DNA from: Rallus limicola
Taxonomy: Eukaryota > Chordata > Aves > Gruiformes > Rallidae
DNA: 64,000 nucleotides
Assembly: GCA_022605955.1 (NCBI GenBank)
Contig: JAKCOZ010000018.1
Location: 9,742,001-9,806,000 of the forward strand
Direction of reading: 5' to 3'
This document shows, one piece after another, positions 59,152 through 64,000 of the stretch. Position 1 is the stretch's first letter. Each line of letters begins with the position of its first letter. Position numbers and translations under genes: made by a program. The notes under the pieces were generated by a model. That model made no database searches. It was not told the origin of the DNA and was given only the letters and a program-made list of their open reading frames with translations.

Positions 59152-62140
59152 TCAGGCCCAGTCCCGCGGGCCGGGGGTTTCCCGGCTGAGCAGCCGCACC
59201 AGCTTGGCCCGGAGATTGCTCGGGGGCTTGTGCCCAGGGCGCCCAGGCAGCATCTCCTGCCCCCCACGACCCCAGTGCTGCTCAGGGGGCTGAGGGCTGC
59301 TCCGGGGCAGCTGGGCCAGGGCAGCCCGGTTATCATAGAGAGGGCCCGTTTCAGTGCTGTGGCCCTCAGGAGCCTGCCTGCACCCTAGCTCCCACTGCCT
59401 CTCTTCCTCTTCTTCCTCCTCCTGCATTCCGGCTGGACCCAGCTCTGCAGAGAAGATGTTCTCGTAGAGGTGCTCAGGGGGCAGCTTTCCCGCTGCCCAG
59501 GGCTCACCAGGGCCTGGCTGGCCTGGCCCAAAGAGGGGCTGCTGGCCACGGGCAATGGAGGCATAGACGATAGGGCCCGGGGCCTCTGACTCCAGGGGAG
59601 GGAAGTGGAGAGGGGAGTGGGAAGCAGGCTGTCCCCCTCCCAGGGATAGGGTAGCCTGGGGTTCCTCGGACCCAGAGCCCCAGGGCTGGGGCTCGGAGCC
59701 TTGTGCAGAGAGGTGGGGGTCTGGGAGATCCTTGCCCTGCTGCTGGCAGGCGATGGCAGCACAGACGGCCCGGCAGAGCTCTGAGGCCCTTGGGGTGCTG
59801 AAGGTGAAGGTGCCCTCACCAGAGTCGCTGCGGCGGCCGGCCTCAAAGGAGAAGACGGTCTGTAGGGCAGAGATGGCAGGGTGAGGGGCTGGCACCCACC
59901 CTTAGCAGCCAGCAGTCCCAGGGAGGAGGGGCAAGACACGTACCTGATCCTGGCCAAATTTGCGGAGGAAGGGGTAGGGCCAGGTGAACAGGGGCTGTCG
60001 GGACTGTGGGTCCTTCAGCGTCAAGCTCTGGGGAAGGGCTGTGAGCACGTAGTGCCCATGCAGGCCACAGCGGGCAGCTGCGTCTGTCTGAACCACCAGT
60101 ACTGGGAATTCAGTCACTACAGGAGCAGAGGAAGGGAAGAGTCAGCACCACGGTGCCAAGCCTGATCCCACCTCAGCCCCGTCTGCCATCCCTGCACATA
60201 CGGTCCTGCCAGGAAGAGTAGAGGGAGTTCTCCTCCATAGGGATAGCAGGGCTGGGCTGGGTCCTGGCACTGCTCTGCGCTGGCTCCTTTGCACCCTGAA
60301 ACAGAAGGATTTGAGCGCAGCCCCTCCCCAGACCAGGGCAACCTCTGGCTCAGCCAAGCTAGGAGCAGGGTGAGGGAGCCTGGCTGTGCCAGACCCGGCG
60401 GTACCTGGAAGGCCAGCTGGCAGAGCTGAGCAATCCACTCATCCCGCTGCTCAGCTGCCAGCACGTAGTTCTTCTCTGTGGTGGTGAGATAGAAGGCAGC
60501 GGTGGATTTGGGGCAACTCTCTGTGCCTGCTGGGCCCACGGAGACACAATCTGAGAGGCGGATCACCCGTCGGGCACAGCGCCGTAGGGAGGTCTTCTCT
60601 AGCGCTGTGCCGTCATCCCGCACGTCAAACTTCTCCATGCGGGCCACACCAGAGGGGCTGGCGGCAAAGAGCTGTGCTCGCATCTTCCTCCAGGACCTCT
60701 GGGGTGTGAGAAGGGCACAGGCAGGGAAAAAAAGGTCAGCAAGGAGCTGCTTGCTGTGTCTTCACAGCACTGCCCTCCACCCAGCGGCTGGGGAGAGCTG
60801 TGCGGGCAGGAGGGGACACAAGGACTCCCTGCCAGCAGCTGCTGTGTGCTGCAGGAGGGCATGGAGAAGCAGGGCCTGTGCAGACCCTCAGAGCTGTGGG
60901 GCAGGGCAGTCCCAAAGCTGGGTCAAGGAGGGGGTGTCTGGCTCTGAGCAAGCCCGGCGCAGCTTGCTGGCTGAGTCACTCTTGCTCCTGGCTCGGCGAG
61001 CACCAGGTCCTGCTCTTTGTTCCCCACTGCAAGCGCTGGCCTGCCGTCACTGCAGCTGAGCTCTTGAGCTGTTCTCAGGACAGACCCTGATGCAAATTAA
61101 AGCCATTTTGAGCTGTCGAGGCTCCTGCTGGCAGCCCTACATCTGCTGAGCACAGCCAAGCCCTGCAGCTCGCAGCCCGCTTCCTCCCAGGGGAGGCCCT
61201 GCGGCACCAGCACCTTCCCAGCCCGTCATGGGATAGAGGGGGCGTCTGCCCCCACGCGCCTCGGTCGTGTGGCAGAGCCTCCGCCCTGCAGAAACCAGAT
61301 GCAGCCGAGCACCCAAAATACCCACCACTGCCAGCCCACCTCCTGCCTATACACGGGGCACCAGCATTGCTGATGTGAGGCCTGCCCGCTTTGGTACCAG
61401 GACTCGGCTCTCGCTCGGTGGGCAGGTCGGAGCACGTTTGTAGTCCATGACATCCACCAAGCCCCCCCACGTGAGCACAGCTGCCCCACCATGGCAGATG
61501 GGATGGGAATGCTACTAAGGCAAGGCCAGCATGCCAGCGGGACTGGCTTCGCTGCCACCCACCACAAAGCTCCCTAAAGCTGGCTCAACTTAGCGGGGTC
61601 TCCCATGGTATCATGCTGCCTAGAGTGCTGTGGCACTCAGTGCCCACCCCAAGGACACAGGGCAGCAGGCCAAGCAGTGAGGGGTGCCCCACGCATGGTG
61701 CTGGCCCTCCCCCGCCAGGACCAGGCTGACAGAGGGCTAGGTACAGAACCCCGGCCTGCACACTGCCCTGCTCCCACACACACGCTGGAGCTGCACCTCA
61801 TTAACACATGTTTATTGCTTCCTTGTGCATCGCGCGGTGACCAAGCGAGAAGAGGGACCCCGTGTGCAGGGGCAAGGCCGAGCAGGTGCCTGCACGGATG
61901 AGTCCCCACAGCCGCAGGGAGAGCTGCCGCTCTGGGGCTGCGGAGCCCAGGACCCCCCTTGGGACAGCTCCAAGGGGTCTTGCTCCAAGCCCCCTTCCCA
62001 GGCTGTAAAGAGCCTGGCCCAGAGCCTGGTGTCAAGATAGAGCAGGTCAAACCCTGTACCCAGCCCCAAATCCACCCCTTTACCTTTCCGAATTTGCAGT
62101 GCTGTACATAGAGGATCCCATCCTTCACCGGTCTCTCCAT
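59152..62140 (-). CDS. DOK3: Docking protein 3, complete, five coding exons
   Basis: An inhibitory adaptor of B cells and myeloid cells that recruits SHIP1 and Grb2. Coding exons on the minus strand: 62140-62084, 60698-60405, 60295-60202, 60116-59944, 59859-59152, all GT-AG and in phase, giving 441 aa. The start MERPVKDGILYVQH is the DOK PH-domain N-terminus; the PH domain runs to about 115 (RRVIRLSDCVSV, FYLTTTEKNYVLAAE). The IRS-type PTB domain is about 150-250 (FPVLVVQTDAAARC, WPYPFLRKFGQDQ, VFSFEAGRRSDSGEGTFTF). The tail has tyrosine motifs IVYASI, HLYENIF and PLYDNR; the YxN types suit Grb2 SH2 binding. An E7 run sits in the tail. The C-terminus LRAKLVRLLSRE resembles the human C-terminal helix. 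The 5' UTR is not resolved. Confidence 0.95.
61811..61816 (-). terminator. AATAAA in DOK3 intron 1, possible distal DDX41 poly(A) signal
   Basis: The only AATAAA on the minus strand between the DDX41 stop codon (62903) and DOK3 exon 2. No AATAAA or ATTAAA is seen nearer to DDX41. If it serves DDX41, the DDX41 3' UTR (about 1.1 kb) overlaps DOK3 exon 1 in the same direction. It could otherwise be an intronic poly(A) site of DOK3, or unused. Confidence 0.35.
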
Positions 62141-62902
62141 GGGCCCAGCGTCACCCTGGCAGCCCAGTGCAAGGATCTGGGGACTCGGGCTACCAGCAGC
62201 AGAGAAAATGTGACTGCTGCAGCCAAAGCAACTGCACGGGGCAGACTTCCTTCTCTCAGCAACTTCCCCTTTTCGGTGTGTGGAATGAGTGTCAGGGGCT
62301 GGGCTACAGGAGGTGTCCGTCTGTCCGCCCTCCCACTCGCAGAGGTGCAGTGGGGCAGATCACACGCAGGCAAAGCACAGGAAGCACTTAGGGGACCGCC
62401 CGATGGAGTGCCTCACCCCGGCTGCATCAGAGCATATTTGGGGGCACCCATCAGAGCGCATTTGGGGGCAATGGGAACAGCCACCAGCTGAGGATATACA
62501 AAAAGAGGTAAAGGGGATGGTTCCAGGGGAACCGAGGAGCTTCGAGGGGAGCAACGTAAAAGACCCCAGCCGTGCTGCTGCAAGGGTGTGGCAGGGGCAG
62601 CAGCCACAGGCCAGCCACCACACCTGGCACTTCCCCCTCCCCTCAACCCTGCTACCTGCTTGCCCAAGGCACTGCTGATGAAACGGGCTGTTGCAGCACA
62701 GCTCCACACATTTCCTCCCATAGCAGGAGCTTTGTGGGCTGACTTGGCAACATCCCTAGTGGCCAAATGCCTGGGAAAGGGACCATGGCAGCACAGGACA
62801 AGCTCCCAGGCTTTGGAAAGGGGAAGGCAGCTGGTGTGCCGCCCTGGCCAAAAGGGAACCGAGGCCTGTGCAGGGGAAGCACTGGGCAGCACACAGCCCC
62901 GG
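62141..62902 (-). other. DDX41 3' UTR and DOK3 upstream region
   Basis: Lies between two same-strand genes. No coding exon is recognised. It must contain the DDX41 3' UTR and the DOK3 promoter/5' UTR, but neither boundary is marked by a clear signal. A tandem 'agagcgcatttgggggca' pair (62427-62468) is a small local duplication. Confidence 0.5.
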
Positions 62903-64000
62903 CTAGAAGTCCATAGAGCTGTGGGCCAGGTAGTCCTTGCGGCCGATGTTGCTGACTTGCTTGGTCTGCATTGCCTCCAGCTTGGGGCAGTCAGTGATGC
63001 GATGGCCCAGGCCGCCGCAGAAGGCGCAGCCCCGCTCACCTGCAATGGGAGGGATGAGGTCAGGGGGAGCTGTGCCACACCATGAGAGCAGCCCCCCCAC
63101 CCCAGAAGCAGAGTGGCTACACCAGCATTTCCCCCACTCCTGCAGCAGCAGGCTGCCTGCCCGGCCAGGTAACGACAGCCTAGAGGAAGGCAGGAACTGC
63201 TCTGGGAGCCTGGAGTGACAGGAGTTAGGGGTCCTGTGAGCAGCCCCAATCTCTCAGCAGCCCCGGGGGAGGTCCCTGTGCCAGCCTGTGGTGTCTCACC
63301 TCCGATATCCAGCATGGTCTCATCCCCGCAGTGCAGCACCTGGAGCACAGGTGGCACCTTCTGCTTTGCCTCTAGGAGTAGGGCCTTCAGGTCCATCAGC
63401 ACAGACTCATCTGGGGGCAGAGAGATGATTAGACAGCCCCACAGGGCTGGGGGATGCCACCCCACGCCACCATCCCCTCTCCACAGGCCACTACGACTCA
63501 CCCCTGCTTGCTTGGCAGAGGCAGCTCCAGTGCCCAGCTGAATTCTACAGCCACAGCCCCCTCCCCAGGCAGCCCCCAGCCCCATGTTTCTCACCGCAGG
63601 CCTTGTTTATGAACGTGGTGGCAATGCCAGTGTTGCCTGAACGGCCTGTACGCCCGATACGGTGAACTGTGGAGAAAAAGACAGGATCAGGCTGGGCTGA
63701 TAGCAATGTGACAGACCATCCCTGCCCCCAGCCACTGCAGAGACAAGTGCAGAGCCCTGTGGACCTCTGCGCCCACCCTGCCATGCCCTCCTTGGTTCCC
63801 CACGGGGCCCTGTGCCTACCGTAGTTCTCAATCTCCTCTGGCATATCGTAGTTGATGACATGCTGGATGGCTGGGAAGTCCAGACCCTTGGAAGCAACAT
63901 CAGTAGCAACCAGGACATCCTTCTTCCCATCCCGGAAGGCCTCGATGGCTTTTGTCCGTTCCTCCTGATCTGCAACAGTCCAGCAGAGATCAGCAAGGGC
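62903..64000 (-). CDS. DDX41: DEAD-box helicase 41, C-terminal part, cut by the window end
   Basis: A nuclear DEAD-box RNA helicase linked to splicing and to cytosolic nucleic-acid sensing. Four coding exons are seen on the minus strand: 63969-63820, 63666-63595, 63410-63300, 63039-62903; the rest of the gene lies beyond 64000. The parts cover the second RecA lobe: [39 protein letters not shown] (motif V region) and [14 protein letters not shown] (motif VI, arginine fingers). These are followed by the C-terminal zinc knuckle [14 protein letters not shown] (CX2CX4HX4C) and the conserved end [10 protein letters not shown]. Phases agree at each junction. The sequence is almost identical to human in these exons. 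Confidence 0.96.

Overview
The window is vertebrate nuclear DNA, almost certainly from a bird. The intron-rich genes are packed tightly in GC-rich DNA with several CpG islands, and a truncated CR1-type LINE (the typical bird/reptile retroposon) lies at about 2110-2565. The drebrin gene carries both cassette exons known from chicken drebrin. The gene order GRK6 - PRR7 - DBN1 - PDLIM7 - DOK3 - DDX41 is the order found at human 5q35.3. I cannot fix the species from the sequence alone.

Layout. 1-2930: gene-free flank with the CR1 fragment. 2935-19365: GRK6 on the + strand, all 16 coding exons, about 575 aa. 19370-22150: intergenic DNA with a GT microsatellite, homopolymer runs and an RFX-type X-box. 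22150-25655: PRR7 on the + strand (CpG-island promoter, non-coding first exon, two coding exons, 228 aa). 25760-37600: DBN1 on the - strand, 15 coding exons, 649 aa in the longest form; it meets PRR7 tail to tail about 100 bp apart. 39935-58900: PDLIM7 (Enigma) on the - strand. 59100-62140: DOK3 on the - strand, five coding exons, 441 aa. 62903-64000: the last four exons of DDX41 on the - strand, running off the window.

The main novelty is in PDLIM7. The two small exons that encode the ZASP-like motif (ZM, alpha-actinin-binding region) and the short acidic/lysine segment after it are present once in mammals. Here they occur six times in tandem between 43615 and 51370. Every copy has intact splice sites, no stop codon and the same phase, so any number of copies can be joined in frame. 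Full inclusion predicts an 822-aa protein with one PDZ domain, six ZM modules and three LIM domains, against about 457 aa in human. The last three ZM exons are identical base for base, so the array is young or still being homogenised.

The genes are ordinary neighbours rather than a pathway. GRK6 phosphorylates active GPCRs. PRR7 is a synaptic and immune membrane adaptor. Drebrin and Enigma are both actin-cytoskeleton scaffolds. DOK3 is an inhibitory immune-cell adaptor. DDX41 is a nuclear DEAD-box helicase. All gene models were built by hand from splice-site phase and family similarity; transcript ends and promoters are inferred.
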